From Neurospora tetraspora (taxonomy: Eukaryota > Ascomycota > Sordariomycetes > Sordariales > Sordariaceae), in NCBI RefSeq assembly GCF_033439725.1, contig NW_026944384.1, forward strand, positions 6,572,001 to 6,636,000: a stretch of DNA of 64,000 nt, written 5' to 3'. Position numbers and translations under genes: made by a program. Of this stretch, positions 28,655 through 40,982 are shown one piece after another. Under the pieces are notes generated by a model. It was not told the DNA's origin. It did no database searches and saw nothing but the letters and a program-made list of their open reading frames with translations. Within the stretch, counting starts at the first letter, position 1. Every line of letters begins with the position of its first letter.

Positions 28655-29117
28655 ATGTCCGCTACCAACACCACCACCACCACCACTCCCACTCCCAACG
28701 CCATCCCCATCAAAACCATCATCCCCTCCCACTACAAAACCCTCAACCTCCCACCCACTTGCTCTGGGTCCGACATCCGCACCGCCTTCCACCACTTCTG
28801 CAAACTCGCCCGACAACCCGGGCCCAACCACATCCCCAATTTCACCTTTCTCTCAACGCTTCAAAGATCTCAAGGAGGCTTACGACACGTTGTCTGACTC
28901 TGAGAGCAGGAAAAAGTACGATATCACGCTTGCCAAAGAAGGGGATAGGGAGATGGGAGAGAAGTTGGGGCGGGAGTTGAAGACAAAGGGGGAGAAGGCG
29001 GTTGTGAGGAATGTAAATTTGAAGGGGGAGGAGGTACATGAGGGGTGGGGAGAGGAGAGGGTGGTGAAGTGGACGGTGAGACCGAGGGGGCCGAGGGTTA
29101 GGGGGACTAATGTTTAG
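28655..29117 (+). pseudogene. J-domain (DnaJ-like) protein gene with a frame break at the HPD motif
   Basis: The first frame starts MSATNTTTTTTPTP and contains the start of a J domain: HYKTLNLPPTCSGSDIRTAF, then HHFCKLA. The rest of the J domain, QRFKDLKEAYDTLSDSESRK, continues in the frame one base further on and runs to the stop at 29117. The switch is needed around 28808-28814, exactly where the HPD tripeptide should lie; the second frame there gives SPDNPGP or, read just after CKLA, DNPGP without His-Pro. No intron signals explain it. A deletion not divisible by three in the HPD loop fits best. HPD is essential for stimulating Hsp70, so the product should be dead as a co-chaperone. A sequence error cannot be excluded. 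Confidence 0.6.
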
Positions 29118-31124
29118 GGCGGGGGTCTGGCTGAGAGAGAGAGAGATGTTGTTGGGATGGGATATCTGCCTCCGCCCTCCGGTTGGTATTGATGATGATG
29201 GAGTGATGGGCAGATTGGCGTGAAAGTTGTGTCTGGTCTTGGCGGATGTCTTGTCCAAGGTACCTAGTTGTAACCAACGACTAGACTGGGCTGGATCGAA
29301 GAGGATCGAAGAGAGTTAAGGTACCCTGGAATTTGGATAATACAATCAGCTTTTTTTGCTCTTTGAGATTTTTTTAATACCATGCCTTTGTCCGGTCATG
29401 TCTTGCGGTTCGAGCTCTTTGTCGAAGAGCCAACCTCCATTGTTGTCTTCCGCCGTGGCTTTCCGTGACATTGTAGTGTAAGGTAATTACCGGGCTTCGT
29501 GATCAGCTGCTCTCCTGGCCGTATCTGGCCATTCCAAATAATTGGCCTGTTCAACATCGACGCAGATAGCTCGTGCCTACTGCCTAGATGCCTCTTCAAC
29601 CGGGGGGTTGGGATCTCGGAGGTGGTTTGTGGCCAAAGTACGGTTGACTCGTCCTTGTTATTGTTCGACCCAGTTCCTAACCTGATAGCGTCAACTGTTT
29701 CAATGTTACCATGTCGTACGGCGCCATTCGCGTGGTTGATCGTGAATGATGTCTTGGGAAAGTTCAGCCTCAGATGCCAAGAAGCAGGGCTGTCTCACTT
29801 CGCCATGTGCTTCAGGGGGTGATGCGCTGAAAACCCCTGTAATTATGGGCTCCACAGTGCTACGGTACCCGAGGCTGACGAGCCCGGTCCAGCTGCGTCA
29901 TCCGAGCGTCGCTCTAGCCCGGTCGTGTTTTCTCCCGTTCGTCCAAGCACGACCATCGGACGAACCATGACCTTGCTGGCTCACAACCATCCGTTGTTCA
30001 CGACACCCGACTCGATGCCGAGTGCTTTGCCCGACTACGAGCCAACCGAAGCGATGGCCTTCTGATTGCTGCCCGGTCGCTGCCGGCGGCCCAGACGCGT
30101 AACCCACGAGCGAACAAGACCACGATGCTTACGCCCCTGGAACCTTGATCGACACACATCATACCTTCGGGACGAAGCCCAAACTTTAATTTAACGTCGT
30201 CGACCGCGAGCGTTTCCAGCTTTCACACGAAAAAATACGCCCGCGATAATGATTGGCGTCGCATTCACAGTCCAGGTCCAGCCCTGCTTGCTGGGGACGG
30301 CACGCTGGTAGCAACACTTGGGATCGCTGATACCTGGCGAGTCTTCCTGTCACCGGTAGTCCGCAATCAAGGCAATTTCACAATGGAGCGGATACACAAG
30401 AGCGAGTGTCCGACCTGGGAATATCGACGACGCTTCCCTCGACAAGATTGTGTTGTTGTGGCGACGTTGAGACTCTCTTCTGGTAGCCAGGCAGATTCAA
30501 TTACAGTCGCCTCGGCAGCCGTAACGTTCTCCGAACTGGCACCGACCACGATACAATAGGCGTTAGACGTCACGATACCCCAGTTTTCGCGATCGTCGAA
30601 AACCTTGATACGGCCATCTTCCACTCGGGGGAAGCCTACCGAGTCACTCCACGCCTCTTGTGATTCGACAGAGTTGCTATGCCGGCATGGTGGATTCTCC
30701 TTGGAAAGAGGTTGCGTACCGAACATGGATGGGGGTCTAAGGGAGACAGACAACGCTGCCGGACGGTATCTTGAATACTGGTGCAGAAACCAAGTGGACA
30801 TACACAGAGAACATGGGCAGCTGAAGTTTGGGGTCCTGAAGGCAGACCCGTCGTCGAGGCACACCGGTCTGATTCTTCCTGGTCAAAGTAGGCCCCTTTC
30901 TGAATCGTCAAGCCAATATGGATGAAGATATCATGCATCCGTCGCGGGCGGGGAAACCCGTTTGTGGATTTTGCCGTCTTGGGGGTTGTTTACTCATCAC
31001 ACGGCAAATGTTAAATCGCCGAGGCCGTATTTTATGTTCAAACTGGACAAGTACGTTGGTTCCCACGACCTTACTAGTTGAGTGCCAACCAAGTCAGTCG
31101 AGAGACTTTTCCAGCACCACAACC
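29118..31124. other. Intergenic, no gene supported
   Basis: About 2 kb with frames on both strands that lack codon bias or recognisable motifs. A GA run lies at about 29132-29144 and a T run at about 29351-29355. A minus-strand frame at 30367-30864 was considered and not accepted. Confidence 0.4.
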
Positions 31125-31982
31125 ATGTTCGTCCCGTTATCATCACCCTGGGCATTCCTCGCCATCCTCGCATCGAGCCTTATCCCAGCCGTTATCGCGG
31201 CCTGCAGTCGAGATGAACTCCTCCTCACAGTCGGCCAGTTCCTGCTGGGACTGACCATGGGCCAAGCTGGCCCCTTGGAAAACATCGCCGACGACTTCCA
31301 ATACGTCGAAAACAACAAACCCACCGTAATCGTCTCGGGAATCTTCAACAACATCCTCAAGATCGACTTCAACCGCACCATCATCGACATGACCACCTGC
31401 TCAACCTTCACTGAAGTCGTTTCCGCCATCTCCTTCAAGCCCTTTGTGCTCGGCGCTCAGATACGTCACTCCCCCAGCGACAACAGCGTCTACAAGATTG
31501 ACACCATCGTCTCCACCACGGGCTCATGGCTCTTCAACGCCAGTCGAACCCTTCAATACGCTCGGCAAGAAAACTGGCCTGTCATTCCATCTGCTCAGCG
31601 AGACACCCGACAGACGCTCCAAGCAGCAGCTGATGCCTATTTGGACATGTGGAGCAACAAGAGTGCTATTGACGCGGTCCCATGGGGGACGCCATGTGCA
31701 CGGCTAGAGGGGAGTGTGTATACCGGAAAAGGGGCACCGGATGATTCGTGCAAAGTGGGCATCCCGAGCAACAACACACAGCCGCCCAACTCTGACCGGC
31801 GCTATGTCATTGATGAGAGCATGGGGACTGTGAGCGTGCTTTGCAACTTTGAGCACCTGGGGAATGCAGCGGATAGTCATGAGTTCAGGTTGGAAGGGGG
31901 CAAGCTGAGATATATCCATACGATCACTGTTGCGGATAGTTCCGCTTGGGAGAGGGAGGTTGGACTGTCCGCTCGGCTGTGA
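31125..31982 (+). CDS. Secreted DUF8021-domain protein (285 aa)
   Basis: The start at 31125 (CAACC before ATG) gives a signal peptide, MFVPLSSPWAFLAIL and on to VIAA, with likely cleavage before CSRDELL. The mature part is the fungal DUF8021 domain: two Cys near the start, KIDFNRTIIDMTTC, KIDTIVSTTGSWLFNA, ENWPVIP, AAADAYLDMW, then the strongly conserved VPWGTPCARLEGSVYTGKG and PDDSCKVGIPSNN, RRYVIDESMG, and SHEFRLEGGKLRYIHTIT at the end. Several Asn-X-Ser/Thr sites suggest glycosylation. The fold is probably related to SnoaL/NTF2-like pockets, but no activity is established for the family. Single exon. The longer upstream frame is leader sequence. Confidence 0.87.
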   Translation: MFVPLSSPWAFLAILASSLIPAVIAACSRDELLLTVGQFLLGLTMGQAGPLENIADDFQYVENNKPTVIVSGIFNNILKIDFNRTIIDMTTCSTFTEVVSAISFKPFVLGAQIRHSPSDNSVYKIDTIVSTTGSWLFNASRTLQYARQENWPVIPSAQRDTRQTLQAAADAYLDMWSNKSAIDAVPWGTPCARLEGSVYTGKGAPDDSCKVGIPSNNTQPPNSDRRYVIDESMGTVSVLCNFEHLGNAADSHEFRLEGGKLRYIHTITVADSSAWEREVGLSARL

Positions 31983-32243
31983 TGAGGAGATCATGCTTGG
32001 GGAAGGTATGAGTGAGGCTCATGGCTAGGGACACACAAAGTTTGCGTGTTCTTCTTCCATTTGTGGGAAGGCGGCCGGGTTCAGAAAACATCAGCGGACT
32101 TTGCAATTGCAGTCCAATGAGTTTTGGCATGGAAGTATCACCAACCTCTGCACAACCCTTCAGTCGCTAATAAATACCTATCATCACTCAATGTAATTCC
32201 CAGGCATCACATCTTCAGTTCTGCCCTTACATAGTCAAACGCC

Positions 32244-33914
32244 ATGTTAAAACGCCTCTCTAAGCTCTTCAACATGTCCACCACCACTTCCACCCCCGAG
32301 TCCTTCTCCCTCTTCCCCCTCCTACCCGGCGAGCTCCGAACCCTCATCTGGAAACACGCCGTCGATCCCTACCGCGTCCTGCGCATAACCCTATACCAAC
32401 AGGACTTCCCACCCATCACCCAATTCTTAGGTTCCTCTCGTTACGGCCCGCCCTGGAACGTAAAAGTGGGCTGTACCCCCCAGCTCAAAGAAGCCACGAG
32501 ACACGTGCGCAATCTGATGCAGGTTTCCAGGGAGGCTTATAAAGACATTATGGACTATATCCTGCCGGATCGGATTTACGTAACGGTCGATTGGGACCCG
32601 CCCTATTTGAGGGAGGGGGTTACTAGAGGTAAGTATGCTTCTAAGAATGCGAAGTCGAGGATGGGGGAGAAGGTGTATAAGATTCCGTGGAATAGAAGGA
32701 CGGAGAGGCTTTGTTTGGAGGTGGTGCATCTGAGTTGGGATGATGTGGAGAGGAGGAGGATGGGGGTGATGGAGGAGATGCCTAGGGGGAGCGACTTACC
32801 TGCGCCGCCGGTGTGGGTTAATGAGGCAGGGTATGAGCCGTTTGGTGATGTCGAGCCTGACTCGGAGTCGGACCCCGATGAAAGCCGCGATCCATCACGG
32901 CCCTCGGCGTTTTACGTCCCTCCCGCCGACGCCATCGCATCAGTCCCTGTCCCTGACCCAGACCCAGATCGAGACCTGGACCCCAGAGCCCACGGCGAGA
33001 TCTACATCCCCCACTCCCACGCCCAAGCCCTTTGCCAACGACACATCAGCCTCGCTCCCACCTTCACCCACCTCAACCCTGTCGCATACGGATCCTCCAA
33101 CCCCCTCCTCATGCTTTGCAAAATCCTCCGCGTCACCAACATAACCATCATCGACGACTCCATCCTCAATGACAATGACCCCGCCAACCGCCCCGCTGGC
33201 CCCAGTCCAGCATGGGTGGATGAGCACAAAGTGCTCCATGAACTGGGGATGGCGGAGTTAGGCAGGTTGGGCGCTGCCTTAGGCGATCTTCTCGAGGAGG
33301 AATCCCAGCAGGCGGACGGCCAGCAGGGAGCTAGCACAGGGTCAACGTCAACAACCCAAACCCAAACTCAAATCCAAACTCCCCGCACGGTTCTAGCCCG
33401 CGAACTCCGCACCATGACACTTACTCCCTCAGACCTCGCCAAGATCCGCTTCTTCCGCGTGAAAGACCTAAACCCACCACCCCAAAACATTCGTCGAAAC
33501 GCCCGCGAAGCACAACGAGTAGGAGGAGAGTGGGGAAACGGCCGCTCTGGCACCTGGGTTATAGCATGGGGTGAGCAGCATGCACCGAGTAGAAGGGAAG
33601 GGGAATATGGTGGGTTTGGCAGTACAAGGGGGTGGTGGTCGGGACCGGGGGCGGGGCCTTGGGGGTCCGGAGTGGGATACTCGAACGCGGCAGTGTGGAG
33701 AGGGGAATTGGAGGGGTCGGGGATGGGGCCGTTGGATTTGGATTTGAATTCGGAGCCGGGATTCGGTCAGGGGATGGTTACCACTAGGGAGGCGGCGGCG
33801 GTGGGATTGGGGTGGGAAGCTATGGGCGCGGTGGGCGGGATGGGCGCCGGTATGGGCGGCGGGATAGGCAGCGGGATGGCGGCGGGATGGTGCTTGATGT
33901 GTCACCGCCGGTGA
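32244..33914 (+). CDS. 2EXR-domain protein (556 aa)
   Basis: The start is MLKRLSKLFNMSTT at 32244; a second Met ten residues on is also possible. SFSLFPLLPGELRTLIWKHA is the classic beginning of the 2EXR domain, a fungal-expanded domain of unknown role named after its paired E-x-R-type motifs. WEVV-type strand and helix segments follow to about residue 170 (LCLEVVHLSWDDVERRR). The middle is acidic and Pro/Asp-rich with DPDPDRDLDPR, and the last 130 residues are Gly-rich with Trp, probably disordered. 2EXR genes are numerous in Sordariomycetes and often located near variable regions. No catalytic residues are known. Single exon; the extreme C-terminus may differ if an unseen intron exists. Confidence 0.75.
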   Translation: MLKRLSKLFNMSTTTSTPESFSLFPLLPGELRTLIWKHAVDPYRVLRITLYQQDFPPITQFLGSSRYGPPWNVKVGCTPQLKEATRHVRNLMQVSREAYKDIMDYILPDRIYVTVDWDPPYLREGVTRGKYASKNAKSRMGEKVYKIPWNRRTERLCLEVVHLSWDDVERRRMGVMEEMPRGSDLPAPPVWVNEAGYEPFGDVEPDSESDPDESRDPSRPSAFYVPPADAIASVPVPDPDPDRDLDPRAHGEIYIPHSHAQALCQRHISLAPTFTHLNPVAYGSSNPLLMLCKILRVTNITIIDDSILNDNDPANRPAGPSPAWVDEHKVLHELGMAELGRLGAALGDLLEEESQQADGQQGASTGSTSTTQTQTQIQTPRTVLARELRTMTLTPSDLAKIRFFRVKDLNPPPQNIRRNAREAQRVGGEWGNGRSGTWVIAWGEQHAPSRREGEYGGFGSTRGWWSGPGAGPWGSGVGYSNAAVWRGELEGSGMGPLDLDLNSEPGFGQGMVTTREAAAVGLGWEAMGAVGGMGAGMGGGIGSGMAAGWCLMCHRR

Positions 33915-35268
33915 CGTCGGTGTCGGTGGGACCTTGGGGCTCGGGGTCCGGGTCGGGGTCGGGGATGTCGGGGTTTGAGTGGTTGTGAATGGCCGAAGGT
34001 CGGGAGTTGAGATTCGGGGAAATTCGGAGGGGGTCGGGCTGTTGAGGTGAGCGGCGCAGGAGGCCGAGAAGGATGGAACGGGAAGGACACTGGGCAGGAC
34101 TGGCTAGAGGACAAAGCACTTTGCTGCTGGTAAGCGGTGATGAAAGTGCCTCAACAAGCGACACTTCCATTGGCAGCCTGGCATCACCAGTCGGAAATTT
34201 GGAGGCTTGACGTAAGTTGTACCACGTCCGTCGGAAACTGCAAGTCCGAAGACCGAAGTCCGCCACTCGTGGCTAGAGGTAGAGATGTTGCGTTATTATT
34301 TTTGGCTACCTGCTACACTATAATTGAGACTGACATCGACATTGAGTGCATGTGCTCTTCTGGCATGTGTTGTGCCTGGATTGTGGCGCACTTTGTTCCT
34401 TGATTGTTCCCGAGACAGCCGTGTCTTTGTTTGGTGTAGAGGGTGAGACAAAGGGGGACGGGAAGAGGACAAAGGGGGCGGTTTTGGGAAATTTGGAAGA
34501 CGCAGGGCTCTCGGATGTTCGGTCTTTGAGTTTGAACTGCCAGGAAAGCCGTTATCGGCTGGTATTAGACGTGATGGGAGGTCTTGCTGCGGGACTTGAT
34601 GATTCGCGATGTAAAGTGGAGGAGGGCCGTGGTGATGGCATCACGCCAGCCATGCTTGGAGTTGATGGGCAATACCTGAGGTAGTCAAGTTTTGCCGGCT
34701 TGCAAGATAGTTTGAGCTATATTCTTTGATCTTCGTTTATCATCACACCAACGCTAACAATCTTTACAGGCTCGTTGGCAGTCTTGCCGCATTACCATCA
34801 CGACACCTGCATCATCATCCAAGATCCCAAAACATCACCACCACCTTCATCAACATGGACACTCCATTCCCAAGGATCCCGCTCACTATCAATCTTTTTG
34901 TCTTCCCCAACTTGGCACCACTCAAAATGCTCACGAGCCAATACCACTCCCTCGCGACTTCCAGCCACCCACCTTGGCGGAACTGCCCTCCTGACTGCAC
35001 TCACACAATCTCGAGAAACGGCACCCGCTTACTATTGTTGTTTACATCCTTTCACCCCCTTTACCCCTGAGACGCATATAACTTGCAGCGCCATCACAAC
35101 AAGGAATATGTCATTAGTCCCTCGATAGTCTGGTCCTAACTCACAAACAACATCGCTCGCTGCAGCAGGACATTCGCTTTCCCCAGTCCTTAACCAATTT
35201 AACTTCCTACCAACTACTAGTACCTTCGTTTCAACTGACAGATCACATACTACATCGCACCATACACC
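33915..35268. other. Intergenic, no gene seen
   Basis: About 1.35 kb. The left part is a continuation of G-rich DNA after the 2EXR gene; the right part is the C- and A-rich leader of the secreted protein gene. No supported frame. Confidence 0.4.
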
Positions 35269-36387
35269 ATGCATCAACGCTCGTTCAAACCGACGACCAA
35301 ACACCGCGCCACCAGCACCAAGACTGCCCTCTTGGGACTGTTGATGGCAGCGCCGGGGGTCTGGGTCGATGCAGCTCCTGGTGTCAGCCTCGACGCTGTG
35401 GTGGCCAACAAGCTGGAGGCCAAGAGCCACCACGGTGTTGGAGATGTCGACAAACCTGTCATCATCGCGGCTAAGAAGCCGGAAGATGACGACCCCTGGT
35501 TGATGCCAGCCAACAAGTTCTACGACAACTACCTGGACAACTACTGGGCAAATCGGAACCAATCTTCTGTGCATGGGCGGTCGTCGCTGGTGGGAATGGC
35601 TCACAGAAAGAGGACTGTGCCGAAGTATGATTCTGGTATGTATCCCCCTCCCCCTTTCCCTTCTCACAACATAGTTCACCCAAGAGACTAACGCCAACGG
35701 AAAACAGCCCTCTACTGCGGCATCTTCGCCACCGGCTACCGCGAAGACATCTCCTCCCTCCTCTGGGACTTCCACACGCAAAAAAACATCATCCACTACA
35801 TCGTCGGCTGGCGCGAGTGTCGCCGCGTCGCCTGCAAGAACACGTCCGGCATCTACATCTGCAACGACACGACACAAACCGTCCGCGTCACGGGCGAGCG
35901 CATTTATTCCTTAGGCAAAATCCCCAGCGACAATTGCTGCCACCAGGGCCCGCCCGAGAACCCGACCAAGAAAGCCGGTCATGGCATGAGTGGCCAGAAG
36001 TTCACTGGCACGGGGTTCAATGTGATTGTGGCGTATGCGAATTGTAATAAGGGCGAGATGGAGTATAGACCGCAGATGGGCCCGGAGGATAATCCGTGGG
36101 GACCGAATTTGCAGTGTTTTACGGAGTTTTATGGGTTGAGTCCTAGCCCGACGAATGGGGATGTGGTGACGAAGAGGAAGAGGGACGGTGTGGTGGAGGA
36201 GAGGGAGTGGGAGTTGGTGGATGATGGGACCGGGGTTATGGATTTGAAGGAGAAGGAGGTGAAGGGGGTGGTAGAGGAGAGGGAGGTTGAGGAGAATGAA
36301 GTTGGTGGGGATGTGGATGTGCTGAAGCTGGAGGAGTGGGAGATGAGTAAGAGGGATGAGAGGGCAGTGAAGAGGTTTGAAGCTTGA
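35269..36387 (+). CDS. Secreted Cys-containing protein with Kex2-type sites (348 aa)
   Basis: Exons are 35269-35635 and 35708-36387; the 72-nt intron has GTATGT, ACTAACG and ACAG. The N-terminus MHQRSFKPTTKHRATSTK is followed by a hydrophobic stretch and AAPG, a signal-type or membrane anchor sequence with a long basic lead. HRKR before TVPKYDS is a Kex2-like cleavage site. The second exon encodes a domain with eight Cys (in LYCG, WRECRRVAC, YICN, DNCC, ANC and LQC), suggesting four disulfides. The last 80 residues are acidic, Glu/Val-rich and bounded by more Lys-Arg pairs (TKRKRDG, MSKRDER, AVKRFEA). I do not recognise the family; an extracellular or effector-like role is inference only. Confidence 0.7.
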
Positions 36388-39133
36388 TGGAGAAGAATGT
36401 ACACAAAGTGAGGTGGGAAGGAGATTCGTTTCTTTCGTTGTATAAACTTGTCATAGGTAGAGGTCGTCGTGAGAGCATCTCTGTACGATAGCTGCCTGTC
36501 TTTTTGGAGGAACACGGGGATATGAGGTTGTCGTCGTCTGGCCTTTTCCGATACCATTTGAATTGCAGTTTCCTTCTTTAGTCATCCCATCAATCCCACC
36601 TTATCTGATCTAATCTGATTCCCCTTCAGTACTGTATCCAGTCAAATTGCGTCTCACACTGCTCGTTCCTGGAAGTCGATCCGTTTGGGAAGGTGAAGGT
36701 AGCATGAGGGGACTATCGTCTGTAGGTTACTTTGGGAAGCACCGCCGCACGGAACGACGACGTACATGTGCATGAAGCGTCGTGGGTGCAGCGTGACAGG
36801 GGAATAAACGCGGGGTAACACAAAAGATAGGAAGGGGTTGTACCAAGGCTTTTCTTGAGGGAAGCAAGTCGTGGGCGTCGTCTCTAGAGCGTGTTAGGAA
36901 GTTCCTTGGTGTTGTGGCGTGGTGTCTTGACTGGAGTGTTGGTTGTTGAAGACCAAGGAAGATGCCCTGACTGCTCTGCGAATGCATCATGTATTGTCAC
37001 TTTCTCTGCAGTAGCGTTTTTGATAGAGGATGGAAAGAAGGAAGTTGCCAAAGGTCTGGAGTAGCAGCCGCGTCATTCTTCATTTCCCAACTTCCTTCCA
37101 AACATGTGGTCCCATCCCGTCCATGTGTCCAACCTGTCCACGTGCCTTTGCGGGAGGACTATTGGCTGCTTGTTTTCCAATATTCGCCTTTGCTCGTTTC
37201 ACAACTTTTGCACCAGGAGTCCTTTAATCTACTCTGTTACCTATCGAATACGATATCGAAGCCGGGGCACAGAGCATTGACAAGGCAATTTGACTCGTAG
37301 CTGGACGTCGACCATTTGGGAAACTGACAGGTAAAGTAAGGTAGGTGACTGGAGATATCGCTGGTTGCGAACCGAGTTGATGAACCAATTGCTGATAGGA
37401 TTCTGATAGTCGCCTCAACGCTCTCACTTGCATTCGTGCACCATGGTACGGTTTTGACGAATCCAGGTTGGCCAACTTCTTGCCCGGACGAACCCCCGCG
37501 GACCGCGCCAGTTCCCGTCAATGGCTTGATGAAAATGGGCAAGCCAACACCCTCCCTCTCGCTCATCCTCCCGACTCACCACCACCGTCACCCACCCACC
37601 ACACGGGCCGTGATGCCAAAAGTGGAATGTCAGGCACGACAGCGCAGAAAACCATCAAGCCACCAAGCAACGGGGAAACCCGTCGACGGTTGGTGAGAAG
37701 CTTGTTGGTTCTTGAAGTCTGGTCTTCGAGGGGAAATGCAACCCTCTTTTGTCTCTTGTCTCTGATGACTCTGCGGCGAACACAGGGGGTCTTCAGAGGG
37801 GGACGCCACACAGTGAACTGTGAAGTGCCAATAGCGCCCAGCGTCGGCCACCTGCCCCTGCCCCGGGAGGGGGATGGAGATGCCCAGCCTTGCCAGCTCC
37901 CTTATTGAGCGCAATCGCATACGCTGATCGGCTTGGCTCGAGCTTGGCAACTGCCCGATTAGGGAGGTTTCATTGAGATGCCTGTGTTACCCAACCATCG
38001 GTCGTTAACCATGCTGGAACCATCAGCGACTTACAGAAGACCATCAGTCAAAGTTTCGCTTCTTCCAGATCGGCATCGGAGACTTCTGGGTTAGCGTAGT
38101 GCTTGTTCCTGCCAACTGCCGCCCGAGGGCCACTCATTGGTTGCACGGGGAATGGAGGCGAGGTTCGATCTGGTCAACTCGTCCGCGCTTGGCCGACCTC
38201 GGGATGTGGTCCTCGTATTGTTCAACCAGGGGAGATGAAGACAGGGAAAGGGACGGAGATGGTGGATGGGGATTTCACAGTCCGAGGGGTTGAGGCTTGT
38301 GATGCTTTTGTTGCGGTTTGTACAGTAACGTGACGGGAGGTAAAACGATAAGTCGGACGGCAGAGATGATAAGGGAACTGACACGAAATGTGCAGGAAAT
38401 ACCTACCTAGGAATGGTCATGGTGAGAAAACACTGCCTGTCCAGATATTAATGGATAGAGGTAATATCTTGCTGACACTAGCATCAGCTCTGCATATAGC
38501 TTGTACATACCTATTGTTCTCACCAAACAAACACACAAACATGCCACCCATGACAGTAGCCTGTGACAGGCGAGTGGCAGGGCTCGAGGCAGGGGACGTG
38601 GTGCCTCACGACAGGTGTGGCGCGAACCATGCTGTGCACTTTTGTGTGTCCTCGGGTTATTTCACACGGCCACCCACACGGCCTCAACCACAAGTCATCC
38701 ACTCACTCCCCTGGATCGGCAGAGCGCTCAATGTTACCTACTACCTGCCTTCACCAGTTCTTGACTTGGCCAGCCTCATGTGAGATGCGGCCTGCAATGT
38801 CACCCCAGATAGCCGAACTCAAAGCGACCTACACTAGGATCCGATTGGGAAGGTTGTCGGATTCGACCTTCCAGAACCTGTCAACTGCACCGAAACATGT
38901 CCATCTCAATGTTATCGACGGCTCGAGATGCATGGCGTCTGTCTTTGACTCGCCTGGACTCACTTTGGAGAGGCTGAGGACAACGAAGGAACCATCTTGT
39001 ATAAAGACTCGACAATGACCCCGATCAAGATGAGATATTCCCTTCCCTCCTCAGGTCATCCTCTCCATCATCCATCCAGACAATCCATCAGTTGTATCCC
39101 TCAGGATCACTTCCTCCTTCTCTCTAGCCCATC
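36388..39133. other. Intergenic, no gene supported
   Basis: A 2.7-kb stretch with many overlapping short frames on both strands and no recognisable domain or consistent codon bias. A TCTGATC-TAATC-TGATT run lies near 36605-36622. The last 130 bases are a CATCCA/TCCATC-rich leader of the protease gene. Confidence 0.4.
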
Positions 39134-40109
39134 ATGCAGATCAAGTCTCTCCTCCTCGCGGCCGCTGCTGCCCCCGCCGCCCTCGGCGCTGCCGTCAACA
39201 CCATCAAGCCCTTCAACTGCGGTACCGATTCTCCCTCGCGCCAGCACATCCAGATGACCAAGGAGCTCGCTGAGAAGGAGGCTGCTTTCGCTGCCGCCGG
39301 TGGCATGTCCGCCCAGGCCACCATCAACGTCAACGTCTACTTCCACGTCGTTGCCGCCTCCACCTCGCTCAGCGATGGCTACGTTACCGTATGTCACCTT
39401 CTTCCCCGGATTCTTCAGACCGCCCACTAACACAATGAATCCAGTCCACCATGATCAACAACCAGGTCTCCACCCTCAACACCGCCTACGCCCCCCACAA
39501 CATCCAGTTCACCCTCAAGGGCACCGACTACACCGTTAACAGCAACTGGGCCTCGGACGGCTCCGAGCTGGCCATGAAGAAGGCGCTCCGCAAGGGCACC
39601 TACAAGGACCTGAACCTGTACATCCTCAAGGACCTCGGCGACGCCTTGGGGTACTGCTACTTCCCCACCTCGGTCACCTCCAAGTCCAACGACTGGTACT
39701 ACGACGGCTGCTCGATTTTGTATTCGACCCTCCCCGGCGGTTCCCTCACCAACTACAACCTCGGCCACACCTCCACCCACGAGATCGGTCACTGGTTCGG
39801 TCTGTACCACACCTTCCAGGGCGGATGCACGGGTAACGGCGATTATGTGTCGGATACCCCCGCCCAGGCGTCGGCGAGCAGCGGGTGCCCTACTGGACGT
39901 GACTCTTGCCCGAGCCAGGCTGGTTTGGATCCTATTCACAACTACATGGATTACTCTTACGAGTATGTATTCCCTTTTTCCACCAACGTGATTTGAGGAC
40001 GATAACTGACATGATGAAAAACAGTACCTGCTACATTGAGTTCACCGCCGGCCAGAGGACCCGCATGACCTCTTACTTCAACCAGTACCGCGCCAACGCT
40101 TCCGTCTAA
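39134..40109 (+). CDS. Secreted metalloprotease, M43 family (285 aa)
   Basis: Three exons: 39134-39388, 39445-39962 and 40025-40109; both introns are short (56 and 62 nt), and the second has an AACTGAC branch site. The signal peptide is MQIKSLLLAAAAAPAALG. The catalytic zinc motif HEIGHWFGLYH matches HExxHxxGxxH of metzincins, and NYMDYS supplies the Met-turn. CYFPTSV, GCSILYSTLPGG and SDTP/GC-TGRDSC Cys pairs are typical of the M43B (pappalysin/cytophagalysin) branch in fungi, known as extracellular metalloproteinase MEP1. The length equals the family norm. The enzyme is expected to be secreted and to digest proteins outside the cell. The codon use is strongly C-biased, suggesting high expression. 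Confidence 0.93.
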
Positions 40110-40982
40110 GTGATCGTAGGATAGTCGTCGACTCTGCAGCAGTCATGGCTTGACTTTTGTGATCAATCCCCCACGACGGTTCGCGGTTGTATATAGTGAC
40201 CTTACCATATGTTCCTGATCTGCAACGATGGATGATGGATGTCTATAACGATGAGATGATGAGAGATGGATGATACCTGCCTGGAGGATGGAGAGGAGAG
40301 ATACCAAACCAAAATGAAAATAAATCGTCTTCTGATGAACTTTCTTACCTGTTCTTGTTGACCGTGATCGTGATCGTGATCGTGCTTCCGTCCGTTGTCA
40401 GACTCCTGTTCCGGTTCTCCCAGCCGGATGGCTCGTAATTCTCCGTCCTTCTGTTGATGCATCGATGCCGGCAGTCGTGACTCGCTGAGTTCCCGCCGAT
40501 ATTGAGAATTGGCGACAGGCTTCGTTGCCGAAGAAAAATGAAGTCGAAGTTGAAAATCGGAATAAGCAACTCCACGCAGAGCATGCGAAAAGCATGCAAA
40601 GATGACAGCTGCCAAGCACCATGTGGGAATAACCTCATGTTAGGGGTGTGACGCGGACGTACTTGGCGTCAACATGCGCAGCGCGCCCCTCAATCGACTT
40701 GTCGTGATCGATCGCGCCGAAATTCTCTTGTCGCACTTGCTTTATCCCCGATGGACAGTCGCTGGTAAATAAAAGTTGAAGATCCGACCCTGCATTTGCG
40801 ACGTTGCTGCAACGTTGATGATGAACAGTGATGAACAGAAGATCCGGTGCAGGAGCCGAGCAAACGAATTGATGCAGGAAAAAGAGGGGTTCAACCCCGT
40901 CTGCACCACCTTTGCGCTGTGTGCGGGATGGCTTGATTTGGTGTATGTAAGCACTCTGCTGTGCACCTATTTCCAACAAAAA
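40110..40982. other. Intergenic, no gene seen
   Basis: Includes the protease 3' UTR and a small simple run (gtgatc repeated, about 40363-40382). Short minus-strand frames are not supported. Confidence 0.4.

Noticed and set aside
30367-30864. Minus-strand frame of 165 codons upstream of the DUF8021 gene
   Set aside because: Some codon regularity, but no start context, domain or splice support; left as unassigned.
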